Counted from the first letter of the stretch, positions 7,463 to 16,492 are shown. The stretch is 44,971 nucleotides of DNA from Blautia sp. (GCA_017475035.1 JAFVGK010000195.1:1-44971), one strand, 5' to 3'. A program made the numbers and translations. Notes: generated by a model from the sequence alone, not told the origin.

Positions 7463-8965
7463 TTACCATCCATACAAATCCTTCAAAATCTTATCCGCGG
7501 TCATATTCATATAACCGTCCGGATCACTGAGCGTGGTACGATTCCAACGGAAGAAATTGTACTGGCGTACATAATTGCCGACAGCTGTATAATACTTATA
7601 CTTTTTGAAGCCCGGATATTTAGACATATATTTCTCTGCAAGCGCGGCTGCCTGGCTGTTATAAGCACCGGTCGTCGGTACGGAAGTCCCGGCAATCTGG
7701 ACTCCGGCGTCCGGTGTGGAATGTACCAGCACAACGCTCTTGTCAGGGCACTGACCGAGCACAATCCAGGTATGGCCGCTGTTGAAGCCGATATCACCTG
7801 CTTTAAGAACATAATTATGTGAGGAAAGATAATTCTGGTTAATGATATTTCCCCAGCCCCGGGAATTATAATAAGACCCGACTTCTCCTGAAACAACAGT
7901 ATAACCGCTGCCGACATTGGATTTTTTCTGCATGACCTGATATGCGGTCCAGCCTACAAATCCGGAGCAATCCATGCCCTTGGACCGGTCCGAGCAGCTG
8001 CCATAGCTGTAGCCGGAGGACTGGCTGTTGTAAAACGCCTCCCATGCAGGGCTGAGACCTTTTCTGGTAGAATCCGTCCATGCGCCGCCCCAGACATACA
8101 GAGTCTTGCCTACAGGCATCAGCGCACCGAGAAGATAATTCTTAATCGTCTTTTTCCCGTTCGTCGTCGTGGACGGCATGCCGGTATATTCGCCGATCAG
8201 GATACCGTCATTTGCGAACTGATATTTTACCCCGTTGATCGTGACAACTCCTGTCGCCATCACGCCGCTGGAGGGATTAAAATAGTATTTATATCCTTTT
8301 GCGGTATTTACGACCCACCCGGTTGCCATCTTTCCGCTGCCGGAATAAAAATAGTATGTTTTCTTAGCAATCGTGGCAAATCTGGTCGCCATAATGCCGT
8401 CTTTTGCGACAGACTTTGCCTTGTAAAAAAATCGTCTTTCCCCTTTGCTGTTTGACAGCCATCCTCTGGCCATCACGCATGACTCCTGATAGAAATACCG
8501 CACATTACCGGATTCGTCCGTGTAAAACCCGGTTTTGGCATATCCTGTTCTGGCATCAAAATAGTAACGTTTGTCACCGACCGTCAGCCAGCCTGTCTGC
8601 ATGACGCCGGATTTGGGATTGAAGTAACGTTTTCCATTATCATACTTCACCCAACCCGTGATCATCTCCCCGGTTTTTTCGTTAAAAAACCGCTTGTTTC
8701 CTTTTGTATCCTGAATCCAGCCGGTAATCATCACGCCCTGGCCGGATGTAAAATAATACTTCTTTCCATTCAGCTCCAGCCAGCCTTTATGCTTCACGCC
8801 GTTTTCATAGTAATAGGTTCTGCCGTTTTCGGTCACAAACCCGTTCTTTTTCGCGGCCTGAACATAAGAAGCCCCAAAGCAGATGTGCAGGGTCAAAAGG
8901 AGCGCCATAACAAGCAGCCCAATGGGATACAGTCTGGACTTTTCGGTCTGATTTTCTAGGTGCAT
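7463..8965 (-). CDS. Secreted wall-binding repeat protein with NlpC/P60-like domain (paralogue 2)
   Basis: About 500 residues with the same architecture as its downstream neighbour: signal peptide, about ten aromatic wall-binding repeats (GWLELNGKKYYF, TGWIQDTKGNKRFF) and an NlpC/P60-like domain with Cys-Ser-Gly-Phe (MDCSGFV), SGHTWIV and LVHST. The two are alignable over their whole length, so this is a tandem duplication. The start at 8965 was chosen because AAGAAGGAAG lies 9 nt before it; the Met three codons earlier (8974) abuts the ribosome binding site. Each copy has its own promoter, so they can be controlled separately. Confidence 0.87.
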   Translation of the reverse strand: MHLENQTEKSRLYPIGLLVMALLLTLHICFGASYVQAAKKNGFVTENGRTYYYENGVKHKGWLELNGKKYYFTSGQGVMITGWIQDTKGNKRFFNEKTGEMITGWVKYDNGKRYFNPKSGVMQTGWLTVGDKRYYFDARTGYAKTGFYTDESGNVRYFYQESCVMARGWLSNSKGERRFFYKAKSVAKDGIMATRFATIAKKTYYFYSGSGKMATGWVVNTAKGYKYYFNPSSGVMATGVVTINGVKYQFANDGILIGEYTGMPSTTTNGKKTIKNYLLGALMPVGKTLYVWGGAWTDSTRKGLSPAWEAFYNSQSSGYSYGSCSDRSKGMDCSGFVGWTAYQVMQKKSNVGSGYTVVSGEVGSYYNSRGWGNIINQNYLSSHNYVLKAGDIGFNSGHTWIVLGQCPDKSVVLVHSTPDAGVQIAGTSVPTTGAYNSQAAALAEKYMSKYPGFKKYKYYTAVGNYVRQYNFFRWNRTTLSDPDGYMNMTADKILKDLYGW

Positions 8966-9105
8966 AATAATCATCTTCCTTCTTTTAAAAAAGCACTTAT
9001 TCAGAATTGGTCAGCGTCAAGGGCAAAAAACTGAATAAATGCAGGTTTGGTTAGCATAAATCATCAATCATTAAAAATCATTTTTCTCATTCCGACAACA
9101 CGGTT

Positions 9106-9134
9106 ATTATAACCTATTTTCCGGGAATCGTCAA
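9106..9134 (-). promoter_or_regulatory. Consensus sigma-A promoter of paralogue 2
   Basis: On the minus strand TTGACG, 17 bp, TATAAT: the same hexamers as the paralogue 1 promoter, but without the WalR-like box. The leader is about 135 nt and contains a TTATTCAG/CTGAATAA inverted repeat. Confidence 0.78.
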
Positions 9135-9149
9135 CTCTATCGTAAAATA

Positions 9150-9208
9150 CAGGGGACGGCTGCTCTTTGTATTCCGCAAAAAGGGAACACAAGAGCAGCC
9201 ATCCCCTG
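9150..9208 (-). terminator. Long hairpin terminator after pfp
   Basis: A long imperfect inverted repeat: CAGGGGA-x-GGCTGCTCTT pairing with AAGAGCAGCC-x-TCCCCTG. It lies 13 nt after the pfp stop and is followed by TATTTTA on the minus strand. It ends just upstream of the paralogue 2 promoter. Confidence 0.7.
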
Positions 9209-9220
9209 TGCAGATAAGGC

Positions 9221-10438
9221 TTATTCCACTATATGCTGGGTAAGGCCGTTGATGAAAATCGGAGTCAGCTCTGCCTGAACCAGCGGGCGAGCATACGTCA
9301 GAAACTCCGGAAGCATATCCGTTCTGTCTTCGTTGATCCACTCCAGCGGCACTTTCTTTTCAAGATTTGCCACATTATTGATATCTACCAGCTCCGTTGT
9401 GCACTGATACGGATCATCAGACAACCGCTTCAGAGCCACCATCTTTGCAGTCTCGCCCTCAAAAGCAGCCTTGGCGGCAGCTCCCCCTACCTGGTAGGCC
9501 TCTGTAATATCCGTACGGCTGGTCAGATGTCCCGCACAGCGCTGAAGAATGGATAATTCCACCGCCCTCGTCTTAGTGGGCAGGTTTTTGGCAACCAGAT
9601 TCGACAGATACCGTGCTGTTCCGGTCAGATTGATATGTCCGAAAGCATCCACGCTGCGCGCATCATCGCTGAGTTCGCAGACAAAGCGCCCGTCCGGAAG
9701 CTTTACTCCTTCGCTGACAGCGATCACTACGCTGGTCTTTTCCTTCTGCATCCGTTCCACTTTGGCAAGGAAGCGATCCGTATGGAAGGGAATCTCCGGC
9801 AGACAGATCAGATCGACGCCTTCACAGTCCGCTCCCCTCGACAACGCAGCTGCGGCCGTCAGCCAGCCGGCATTACGGCCCATAATCTCCACGATGGTGA
9901 CATAGTTCGTCCCGTACACTGTGGCATCACGGATGATTTCCTTCATTACTACGCCGATGTATTTTGCCGCGGAACCATAACCCGGAGTATGATCGGTGAG
10001 CATCAGGTCATTGTCGATGGTTTTCGGCACACCCATGAAACGGATCGGGGAACCGATCTGCTGTCCATAACGGGACAGTTTGTTGATCGTATCCATACTG
10101 TCATTGCCGCCGATATAGAAAAACCAGCCAATGTCCAGTTTTTTCAGAATTTCAAATAATTTCTCATACGTCGCTTCATCTTCCTCAGGATTCGGAAGCT
10201 TATACCTGCAGCTGCCCAGGAAAGAAGAAGGAGTCCTTTTCAGCAGTTCAATCTCAATGAAAGATTTCAGGCGTTCCGAAAGATCACACACCTTCTCTTC
10301 CAACAAGCCCTGGATACCGTGCAGCATACCATACACATGCTCCGCCCCGCGGCTCTGACAAGCCTGAAAAACGCCGGCCAGGCTTGCGTTAATTACTGAC
10401 GTCGGACCTCCGCTCTGACCTACAATAGCATTTGCCAT
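9221..10438 (-). CDS. pfp: Pyrophosphate-dependent 6-phosphofructokinase
   Basis: A 405-residue phosphofructokinase. The N-terminus MANAIVGQSGGPTSVINAS binds the phosphoryl donor. Two residues decide the donor: Asp113 in GGND (ATP enzymes have Gly in GGDG) and Lys139 in PKTIDND (ATP enzymes have Gly in PGTIDND). Both are the pyrophosphate-enzyme state, so the expected reaction is fructose 6-phosphate + PPi to fructose 1,6-bisphosphate + Pi, reversible, in the cytoplasm. The MGRNAGWLTAAAAL motif is intact. The start follows AGGAGGAG, which is the 3' end of a conserved leader element. A hairpin terminator follows, so the gene is probably monocistronic. Confidence 0.9.
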   Translation of the reverse strand: MANAIVGQSGGPTSVINASLAGVFQACQSRGAEHVYGMLHGIQGLLEEKVCDLSERLKSFIEIELLKRTPSSFLGSCRYKLPNPEEDEATYEKLFEILKKLDIGWFFYIGGNDSMDTINKLSRYGQQIGSPIRFMGVPKTIDNDLMLTDHTPGYGSAAKYIGVVMKEIIRDATVYGTNYVTIVEIMGRNAGWLTAAAALSRGADCEGVDLICLPEIPFHTDRFLAKVERMQKEKTSVVIAVSEGVKLPDGRFVCELSDDARSVDAFGHINLTGTARYLSNLVAKNLPTKTRAVELSILQRCAGHLTSRTDITEAYQVGGAAAKAAFEGETAKMVALKRLSDDPYQCTTELVDINNVANLEKKVPLEWINEDRTDMLPEFLTYARPLVQAELTPIFINGLTQHIVE

Positions 10439-10445
10439 GATAATT

Positions 10446-10537
10446 TCTCCTCCTATAACGAAGTTTTGTACGTTGACTCAGTGTCTTCTGATGACGGCTT
10501 TGCCGCTTCGGCAGTCGGGCTGCCGAAGCGGCAAAAT
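10446..10537 (-). repeat. Leader element copy 2 (pfp), with an added perfect hairpin
   Basis: Minus-strand core GTCATCAGAAGACACTGAG, TCAACGTACAAAACTTCG, then AGGAGGAG. The 5' half is a perfect 16-bp hairpin (TTTGCCGCTTCGGCAG at 10499, its complement at 10520, 5-nt loop). Confidence 0.85.
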
Positions 10538-10607
10538 CAGCCTCATCTTAAAACCCGGTTTTATGGTGACTGAAATAACACCTTTTTCTGTCTGAAAAAC
10601 AATTATC

Positions 10608-10687
10608 ATGCGAACGGATTTACTGCAGAAAGATGCCGCTGACGCGGCATAAATCCGTCGCAGTAAAAGAATCAGAATGCAGGCATT
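10608..10687 (-). repeat. Interspersed repeat D, copy 2
   Basis: The reverse complement reads GAATGCCTGCATT, TTTTACTGCGACGGATTT, ATGCCGC and GCGGCAT arms, then CAGTAAATCCGT. It lies between pfp and the ABC exporter gene. Confidence 0.75.
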
Positions 10688-10728
10688 CTGTTCGTTAACT
10701 ATAACAGGATTCGTCCGTTTCTTTTGCT

Positions 10729-13569
10729 TTATTCACTTCGAAGTGCTTTTACAGGATCCTGCCGCGCAGCCTGCCGGGACGGAATAAAGCCTCCGATGAA
10801 CGTCAGGGCAATGCAAAGCACGACAAGAACAATCCCCGAACCCGAAGGCAGGAATGCCCGTACATCCTGTTCTGTCAGCTTATAGATGAGCCGGTTGAGC
10901 GGAATATGCATAAGCAGCGTTGCAGCTATTCCGAAAATTCCGGCCAGAAGGCCGATCATAAAGGTCTCAGCGTTAAACACTTCCGTAATATTTCGTTTGG
11001 ATGCTCCCATGGCCCGGAGGATACCGATCTCCTGGCGTCGTTCCAGAACCGAAATATAGGTAATAATCCCGATCATGATCGAAGAAACCACAAGAGATAC
11101 GGCTACGAAAGCAATCAGTACATAGGTAATGACATCAATGATTGTCGTGACGGAAGAAGTCAGCGCTCCTACGTAATCCGTATAAGAAATCACCTTATCC
11201 TCGTAGCCTTCTTCCTCCATGACCTCATTATAAGCGTCCAGCCGCCTGATCACTTCGCCTTTGCTGTCAAAATCATTGGGATAAATGGTAATGCGCAGGG
11301 GAGAAGTTGTATCCGCATAGCCGAATTTCAAAAGATTTGATTTATAGCTGGCGGTAAGTGCAGCGGCACGTGCCGCGTACATCTCCTGCATCCTCTGTTC
11401 GTCCATCTCAAAAGAGATGACCTCTCCGATTTTTTCTTCGTCCACTTCGACAAGGTCCATCAGCAAAGGAACCGCTTCCTTCACCATTTCCTGTAAGGTC
11501 TCTGAGGAACCCGTACGCGTCAGTTCCCTGATAATACGTACAGCCCGTCTGGCAGTAAGTCTCGTTCCGTCATCCGATATGGCCTCCAGCTGATCCCAGC
11601 GGAAGGAAACGGCGTCCATGAGATTTTCAGGATGCACCGAAATCATATTTGTCAGCATCAATCCCGCATTGTCCGCGCTTTCACCAAAAGGAATCGCCGT
11701 CAGAATATCCGTATCCGGCTGCTTTCTCTGTGCCTGGACCGCGGGGCTGGTGTCTGCCTGACGGATCAGGCGGTCTAAAAGCCCGGCAGGATACTCGATT
11801 CCCAGCTGCAGGATCCCGAAAGAAACTCCGTCTTTCGGCTTTACGACACCGACGATATTCATTTCCTCTGCCGAAGAGAGTAATTCCAGCATCCGTTCTT
11901 CATCCATGGACTGGTCTGCCCAGATTCCCAGCTTTTCATCATAAGCATAATGCTGCCAGGCCGGAAGCAGACGAAAGGAAATGCCGATAAAATCCTCCGC
12001 TTTATAAACATTATTATCCGACAAAGATGTATCGGTACTGTTGCCGGCAACCAGACTGTTCAGCTGATTGTTCAGGACATCCGAATCCTTCAGTCCCATC
12101 GTATAGAGCATGAAATCCGGGATTCCGCCGGAACCCGCAAGGACAACGACACAATCCGTGTCTTTCTGCGGCCAGGAACCGGCCAATAATGTATAATCAT
12201 TTAAATATAAGGAACTGTTTTCGGGAAGAGCGCGGAAGACCTCCGTAGCTCCGTAATTGGACATCGCTTCGGTAAGATCCTCACTCATGCTTAAACCCAT
12301 CGCCGCCATCGTCTGATCGGGGTTTACCTGACGATACCCCTCCCCGCGCAGCTGATAGATCTGAGGGCTGATCCCATAGCTGTAATCAATCCCCCGGGTA
12401 AACTCTTCCATCCCGCTCACGCCGCTGTCCAGCCAGCGCTTTAATGCCTGCAGGTCATTCACTCTGGAAGAGGAAAGCACGCCGCCCATCATCTGCTGCT
12501 CGGTAATTTCATCACCGCTGCCGGATGAAAGATTGTCTGCGGCATCCTGACGCATTGCGGCAAATGCCATCATGCTTTCTTCCATTGAGAAAGCGGAATA
12601 GAGGATCTCAATCGGATACTGACTCAGGGAATCTCTCTCCATCCTGCGGATATAATCATTGGCTCCGTTGGAAAAGGATAATATCAATGCAATGCCGATT
12701 ATTCCGATGGAAGTCGCGAAAGCCACAAGGGCAGTACGCGCCTTTTTTGAGAGCAGGTTGGATATCGATAAAGACAGGGCGGTAAAAAATGACATCGAAG
12801 GCTTTCTGACGTGATGCGGCCTTTTTTTCTTTTTTCCTGTCGGATTTTCCGTATCTTCCTGATCGGGGGGATCAGAGTCTTCCGTTATCTTTCCGTCTTT
12901 CAGGCGTATGATCCGGGTCGCGTAACGCTCGGCAAGATCCGGATTATGCGTTACCATAACCACAAGATGGTCTTCCGCCACCTCCTTCAGCAGATTCATC
13001 ACCTGCTCTCCTGTATCGGAATCCAATGCGCCGGTAGGCTCATCCGCAAGAAGAATCGAGGGCTCATTGACAAGAGCCCGGGCGATGGCAACGCGCTGCA
13101 TCTGTCCCCCGGAAAGCTGAGCCGGTTTTTTTTGTGCCTGTTCCAGCAGCCCTACCCGATCCAAAGCATCCAGAGCACGCTTTTTCCGTTCATCTCTCGG
13201 TACACCGGACAACGTCATAGCCAGCTCAACATTAGACAGCAGAGTCTGGTGTGGAATCAGATTATAGCTTTGAAAAATGAAACCGACCGTGTGGTTTCGA
13301 TAGGTGTCCCAATCCCTGTCGCTGTAATGGCTGGTAGAAATACCATGGATCGTCATTTCTCCTTCATCATAACGATCCAGTCCGCCGATAATATTCAAAA
13401 GAGTCGTTTTTCCTGAACCGGAGGGACCTAAAATTGCGACGAATTCCCGGTCCCGAAAGGTGAGAGACAGGTCATCCAAAGCTTTTTGCACCAGACTGCC
13501 GGTGCGGTATTCTTTTTTAACGTGGCTGATCTGTAACATGTATACTGTCGTACCTAAGGCACCATGCAT
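10729..13569 (-). CDS. MacB-like ABC exporter, fused ATPase and FtsX permease
   Basis: A 946-residue fusion. Residues about 11-225 are an ABC ATPase with Walker [10 protein letters not shown] (49-56), Q-loop FQSYN, signature LSGGQMQR (152-159) and Walker B ILLADEP (172-178). After a charged linker comes a first membrane helix (about 280-300), a large extracytoplasmic domain, and three C-terminal helices of the FtsX/MacB type ending [16 protein letters not shown]. Such proteins export peptides or lipids, or couple ATP hydrolysis to extracytoplasmic events; the substrate is unknown. The start at 13569 is 16 nt from GGAGG, which is long; an internal Met at 13539 has no ribosome binding site. It follows the acidic protein gene and two tandem leader elements. 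Confidence 0.88.
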   Translation of the reverse strand: MHGALGTTVYMLQISHVKKEYRTGSLVQKALDDLSLTFRDREFVAILGPSGSGKTTLLNIIGGLDRYDEGEMTIHGISTSHYSDRDWDTYRNHTVGFIFQSYNLIPHQTLLSNVELAMTLSGVPRDERKKRALDALDRVGLLEQAQKKPAQLSGGQMQRVAIARALVNEPSILLADEPTGALDSDTGEQVMNLLKEVAEDHLVVMVTHNPDLAERYATRIIRLKDGKITEDSDPPDQEDTENPTGKKKKRPHHVRKPSMSFFTALSLSISNLLSKKARTALVAFATSIGIIGIALILSFSNGANDYIRRMERDSLSQYPIEILYSAFSMEESMMAFAAMRQDAADNLSSGSGDEITEQQMMGGVLSSSRVNDLQALKRWLDSGVSGMEEFTRGIDYSYGISPQIYQLRGEGYRQVNPDQTMAAMGLSMSEDLTEAMSNYGATEVFRALPENSSLYLNDYTLLAGSWPQKDTDCVVVLAGSGGIPDFMLYTMGLKDSDVLNNQLNSLVAGNSTDTSLSDNNVYKAEDFIGISFRLLPAWQHYAYDEKLGIWADQSMDEERMLELLSSAEEMNIVGVVKPKDGVSFGILQLGIEYPAGLLDRLIRQADTSPAVQAQRKQPDTDILTAIPFGESADNAGLMLTNMISVHPENLMDAVSFRWDQLEAISDDGTRLTARRAVRIIRELTRTGSSETLQEMVKEAVPLLMDLVEVDEEKIGEVISFEMDEQRMQEMYAARAAALTASYKSNLLKFGYADTTSPLRITIYPNDFDSKGEVIRRLDAYNEVMEEEGYEDKVISYTDYVGALTSSVTTIIDVITYVLIAFVAVSLVVSSIMIGIITYISVLERRQEIGILRAMGASKRNITEVFNAETFMIGLLAGIFGIAATLLMHIPLNRLIYKLTEQDVRAFLPSGSGIVLVVLCIALTFIGGFIPSRQAARQDPVKALRSE

Positions 13570-13584
13570 AAGGCCGACGGCTGC

Positions 13585-13690
13585 TCACCTCCTCCCAAAA
13601 CGAAGTTTTGTGCGTTGACTCAATGACCACGGATGACTATTTTGCAGCCGTGCCTGCAAAAAACACAGCCGTGGGCAAAAGATGTCTCCT
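13585..13690 (-). repeat. Leader element copy 3 (ABC exporter)
   Basis: A full copy: GGAGACATCTTTTG, CCACGG, spacer, GCAAAATAGTCAT, CCGTGG, TCATTGAGTCAACGC, ACAAAACTTCG, GGGAGGAGG. CCACGG pairs with CCGTGG. Confidence 0.88.
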
Positions 13691-13757
13691 CTTATTACGA
13701 AGTACTGCAGGTCGACTCAATGTTTTCCGGATGACGATTTTGCGTATCCCGGAAAAC
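13684..13757 (-). repeat. Leader element copy 4, in tandem before copy 3
   Basis: GTTTTCCGG, GATACGCAAAATCGTCAT, CCGGAAAAC, ATTGAGTCGACCTGC, AGTACTTCG, AGAGGAG. The 9-bp arms pair perfectly. It begins just after the stop of the acidic-protein gene. Confidence 0.88.
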
Positions 13758-13767
13758 CACCCGAGGG

Positions 13768-14172
13768 TTACTCAGCTTCCTCTGCGGCTTCTGACTCTTC
13801 AGCGCCTTCGTCCACAGCATCCTCAGAGATTTCTTCATCAGGCTCCGCGGATTCTGTTTCTGCGTCATCTGTTTCCCCGTCCTCATCCTCTTCTTCATCC
13901 TGCCCGCCAAAATGATCATGGATGTCCTGCTTTGTGTTGTCAATAATCTCGGAAACATCATCAAAGAACTTTTCCGTATCCTTTACATGCTCATCCTTAC
14001 GAATCTCGTCGACAACATCATCCACAATAGCCGCAGACTCGTCTACAATCACGTCCATATGATCCTGCACCTTTTGTTTCAGCTCAGAATCCGAGGTCGT
14101 ACCGCTGCTGACACCGAGTCCGAGACCAAAAGCCAGGAGCAGGGACAATAACCAGTTAAAAAATTGTGACAT
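13768..14172 (-). CDS. Membrane-anchored protein with highly acidic tail, unknown function
   Basis: A 134-residue protein I do not recognise. Residues about 5-22 are a hydrophobic segment (WLLSLLLAFGLGLG) that could be a signal anchor. Residues 25-90 are charged and probably helical. Residues 91-134 are almost all Glu, Asp, Ser and Ala (EEEDEDGE, EESEAAEEAE), giving a very acidic C-terminus. The start at 14172 follows AAAGGAG and lies below a good promoter at 14252; an upstream extension has no support. It precedes the ABC exporter on the same strand by about 200 nt, so it may be an accessory of it. Low complexity makes homology searches unreliable. Confidence 0.72.
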   Translation of the reverse strand: MSQFFNWLLSLLLAFGLGLGVSSGTTSDSELKQKVQDHMDVIVDESAAIVDDVVDEIRKDEHVKDTEKFFDDVSEIIDNTKQDIHDHFGGQDEEEDEDGETDDAETESAEPDEEISEDAVDEGAEESEAAEEAE

Positions 14173-14251
14173 AACAGCACACTCCTTTCTGTCATAACAG
14201 ATACTTGTTGCATTATTCCTGCAATACAGGCAGTTTTTCTTTATCAGCTGA

Positions 14252-14280
14252 AGTATAACATGCAATAAAGGGAAATGCAA
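14252..14280 (-). promoter_or_regulatory. Sigma-A promoter of the acidic protein / ABC exporter unit
   Basis: On the minus strand TTGCAT, 17 bp, TATACT, about 75 nt before the acidic-protein start. Confidence 0.65.
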
Positions 14281-14333
14281 GAATACAGCAGCTCCGGAAA
14301 CAGGGCAGGGAAGGCTTGTCCGATTCCAGTCAT

Positions 14334-14370
14334 GAAAAACAGTCCACATCAAAACATCAATGCGGACTGT
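14334..14370 (-). terminator. Terminator after the TetR gene
   Basis: On the minus strand ACAGTCC-G-CAT, loop, ATG-T-GGACTGT followed by a T-run. It lies 17 nt past the stop. Confidence 0.75.
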
Positions 14371-14386
14371 CGGTCTGATATCTTTT

Positions 14387-14956
14387 TTATTCCAAAAAGC
14401 CTTGCACGCCATAAAGAATAATCTTATTTGTAACCTTAATCACTTCTTCCAACGGCACTCTTTTCTCTTCCTCGATCCATTTTCGATACGCGGTCAGAAC
14501 TGCGCTGCTGACAAAGCCCATCAGAAGATTCTTTTCGTAATCAGACAGTGCCTGATATCTCTTGGATTTAACCCAGCCGGCTTCATTATCCTTCACGCTT
14601 GAATCCGGTGCTGTCAGGCGATAAGTTCCGCTGCAGGTTATTTTTTCATATGCCAGACCTTGCTGCGCAGAGTATTCGAAAAAAGCCCGATTTACTTTCT
14701 CTAATTCGTCAGGTAATTCATACCCTTTTATTTTTTCTACAAAGCTATCCGAATATTCAGTTTTTAATTCAAACAGCAGCGCATCCAGCGTTTCATAATA
14801 ATGGTAGAATGTTTTCTTATTAATCCTGGCTCTGTCACAAAGCTCCTTTACCGTAATTTTCCCATACTCCTTTTCACATATCAATTCCTCAAATGCCGAT
14901 TTAATGCCTTCGATCGTCTTTACAACCCTCAAGTCCTCATTTCCCTTTAATATCAT
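14387..14956 (-). CDS. TetR/AcrR-family transcriptional regulator
   Basis: A 189-residue regulator. The N-terminal helix-turn-helix is visible as ITVKELCDRARINKKTFYHYYE (about residues 30-52, helices around ELCDRARI and TFYHYY), the diagnostic TetR signature. The C-terminal part resembles the TetR-like domain of Gram-positive regulators such as DhaS (ANNYL-type helices, WIEEEKRVPLEEV). The start at 14956 follows AGAGGGG with a 6-nt gap; longer readings enter a repeat-rich intergenic region. It has its own terminator. The target is unknown; the nearest candidates are the acidic protein/ABC exporter unit and the VanY-like gene. Confidence 0.85.
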   Translation of the reverse strand: MILKGNEDLRVVKTIEGIKSAFEELICEKEYGKITVKELCDRARINKKTFYHYYETLDALLFELKTEYSDSFVEKIKGYELPDELEKVNRAFFEYSAQQGLAYEKITCSGTYRLTAPDSSVKDNEAGWVKSKRYQALSDYEKNLLMGFVSSAVLTAYRKWIEEEKRVPLEEVIKVTNKIILYGVQGFLE

Positions 14957-15080
14957 GAGCGCCCCTCTTTCAGTGTTTCTCACTTTAGCCACTTGCTCGA
15001 TCTTGCGAAGATGTATGACAGCCGGATTCAAAATTCTACTAAACCAAATATCACTCCTGCAATAAAAAACTGATGATTCA

Positions 15081-15119
15081 GGTGACCCTATCTCATGCAA
15101 AAATGAGCTGATTCCGAAT
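15081..15119 (-). repeat. Interspersed repeat B, copy with GGAATC and TCATTTTTGC core
   Basis: On the minus strand ATTCGGAATCAGCTCATTTT continues into GCATGAGATAGGGTC. The same segments recur near 1-24, 83-142 (head-to-head) and 26812. Confidence 0.55.
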
Positions 15120-15393
15120 AGCTGGTGGATCCCGGGAACAGTTCCGCTGCGAAGCGATCCGTAGAATCAGGCTTTGCCAAAGCAATCATTTTATTAGAAG
15201 TCAGCCGATCATATAAACGGTACGGATTAAAAGTAATAAAGCAGACTGTCCTCTTTTTTTTCGAATGGATCCAGAGTAAAGAATAGCAAATATCAGTCCC
15301 ATACTCGATAATGATCCTGCGCATTTCTGCCTGGCTGTCTTTTAGCGCGCTCTAAAATCGGAAGATTTGATATCTATCTATTTTTACTATCCT

Positions 15394-15423
15394 ATTATAA
15401 ATTATAATGTAAGAATTGCGCAA
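15394..15423 (-). promoter_or_regulatory. Possible promoter upstream of the TetR gene
   Basis: On the minus strand TTGCGC, 18 bp, TATAAT; a second TATAAT 7 bp upstream. It would give a leader of over 400 nt for the TetR gene. Confidence 0.35.
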
Positions 15424-15597
15424 AAACAAGAGGGAAAAACAAAAAAATCCATCTAAAAAGCAACACAAGTTTCCATTTATACCGGAATATATATAAGCAA
15501 CTGTCAGTAAATACTGAATACTCAGGAGCTCATTTCTTCAAGAAATCTTTTATCATAAAAAATAAACCTTCCATTATAAATGATTATCGTTTTTCAG

Positions 15598-16311
15598 TCA
15601 GGCCTCTCCCATATACTCCTCAAGAGTAAGGCCCTGCCACATCATCTGTTGTGCCGCATCAACTCCTACATAACGAATATGCCATGGTTCATAGCTATAG
15701 CCTGTAATTTCTTCCTTTCCTTCCGGATAGCGAAGAATAAAACCATAATCAGCGAGATTATTATGGACGATTTCCCATACTTCCGGCTTTTCCGTCAGTT
15801 CTTCATTATAATACATCTCCTCGCCGTCAACAATGAGGTACAGATCCAGGGCAAGACCCGTATGATGCTCAGAGTATCCGGGTACGGCAACGTATTGCTC
15901 CACATAACCTTCCCCGTATTTTTCGGTAAAAGTATCGACCAGCCACTCCTGCTCTGAAACGCTCCGGTAAGCATTATCAAGGTCGATACTGACGCCCTCC
16001 AGGGTCAGTTCGTATTGCAGTTCCAGGAAAGCTTCATAAGCCGTGCTTTCGATTTCAACCACATTGCCCCGGGAATTCGTCATCTCGATGATATCGATTC
16101 CTTCCTCCCATCCGTCAGGCAAAGGGTGCTCTTTATTAACCAGAACAAGATAATCCGGATAAGCCGGCTCTTTAAAGATATCTTCGTCTGCTCCAGATTC
16201 ATAATCCCGCTCCGGCTCATAATCCTCCGCCATGCCGAACCGGCCGCAGCCTAAAACCAGAATGCAAAATGCTCCCATAAGAATTGTTTTGTTTACAAAT
16301 CCCCTTTTCAT
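15598..16311 (-). CDS. VanY-like D-alanyl-D-alanine carboxypeptidase, lipoprotein
   Basis: A 237-residue M15B peptidase. The N-terminus is a lipoprotein signal with LVLGC. The zinc site is recognisable: AYRSVSEQEWLV, SEHHTGLALDL (His and Asp ligands) and EPWHIRYVG (catalytic Glu-x-x-His). Such enzymes trim the terminal D-Ala from peptidoglycan pentapeptides outside the membrane; VanY variants lower vancomycin sensitivity. No other van-cluster genes are adjacent. The start is uncertain: 16311 gives a good signal peptide, but no strong ribosome binding site is seen and 16323 is also possible. A perfect 17-bp tandem repeat lies about 70 nt upstream. Confidence 0.85.
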   Translation of the reverse strand: MKRGFVNKTILMGAFCILVLGCGRFGMAEDYEPERDYESGADEDIFKEPAYPDYLVLVNKEHPLPDGWEEGIDIIEMTNSRGNVVEIESTAYEAFLELQYELTLEGVSIDLDNAYRSVSEQEWLVDTFTEKYGEGYVEQYVAVPGYSEHHTGLALDLYLIVDGEEMYYNEELTEKPEVWEIVHNNLADYGFILRYPEGKEEITGYSYEPWHIRYVGVDAAQQMMWQGLTLEEYMGEA

Positions 16312-16378
16312 CAGATTTCCCATTTCATTTATCATAGCATCAAAAAAAATGTTTCTGCAGACTTCTCCGCGGCGAAGC

Positions 16379-16492
16379 TTCTTTGACAATTATAATTCTT
16401 TGACAATTATAATTCATTGGCAATTATAATTCATTGGCAATTATAATTCATTGGCAATTATAATTCATTGGCAATTATAATTCATTGCCATT
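16379..16492. repeat. 17-bp tandem repeat, six copies plus one decayed
   Basis: Unit TTCATTGGCAATTATAA. Copies at 16413, 16430, 16447 and 16464 are identical; those at 16379 and 16396 read TTCTTTGACAATTATAA; a decayed seventh starts at 16481. Each unit contains the palindrome AATTATAATT across its junction and a TATAAT on both strands, beside TTGACA or TTGGCA on the plus strand. It lies between the HMA gene end and the VanY-like gene start. Confidence 0.93.

Larger units (their letters stand above)
14957..15597. other. 641-bp intergenic region without a supported gene
   Basis: It holds a copy of the ATTCGGAATC repeat (15081-15119) and a possible minus-strand promoter (TTGCGC, 18 bp, TATAAT at 15394-15423). 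A 78-codon open frame (15088-15324, minus) ends inside the repeat and has a poor ribosome binding site, so I do not call it. Confidence 0.5.

Noticed and set aside
13539-13569. Internal Met at 13539 as the start of the ABC exporter
   Set aside because: No ribosome binding site before it; 13569 has GGAGG, though at a long distance, so the start stays somewhat uncertain.
15088-15324. A 78-codon open frame upstream of the TetR gene
   Set aside because: Weak ribosome binding site, no family similarity, and its end is an interspersed repeat.
15598-16311. VanY-like and VanX-like genes as a vancomycin resistance cluster
   Set aside because: They are 27 kb apart, with no vanH, vanA/B ligase, vanR or vanS between or beside them.
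16379-16492. The 17-bp repeats as a plasmid-type iteron origin
   Set aside because: No replication initiator gene or DnaA boxes nearby; the context is ordinary chromosomal genes.
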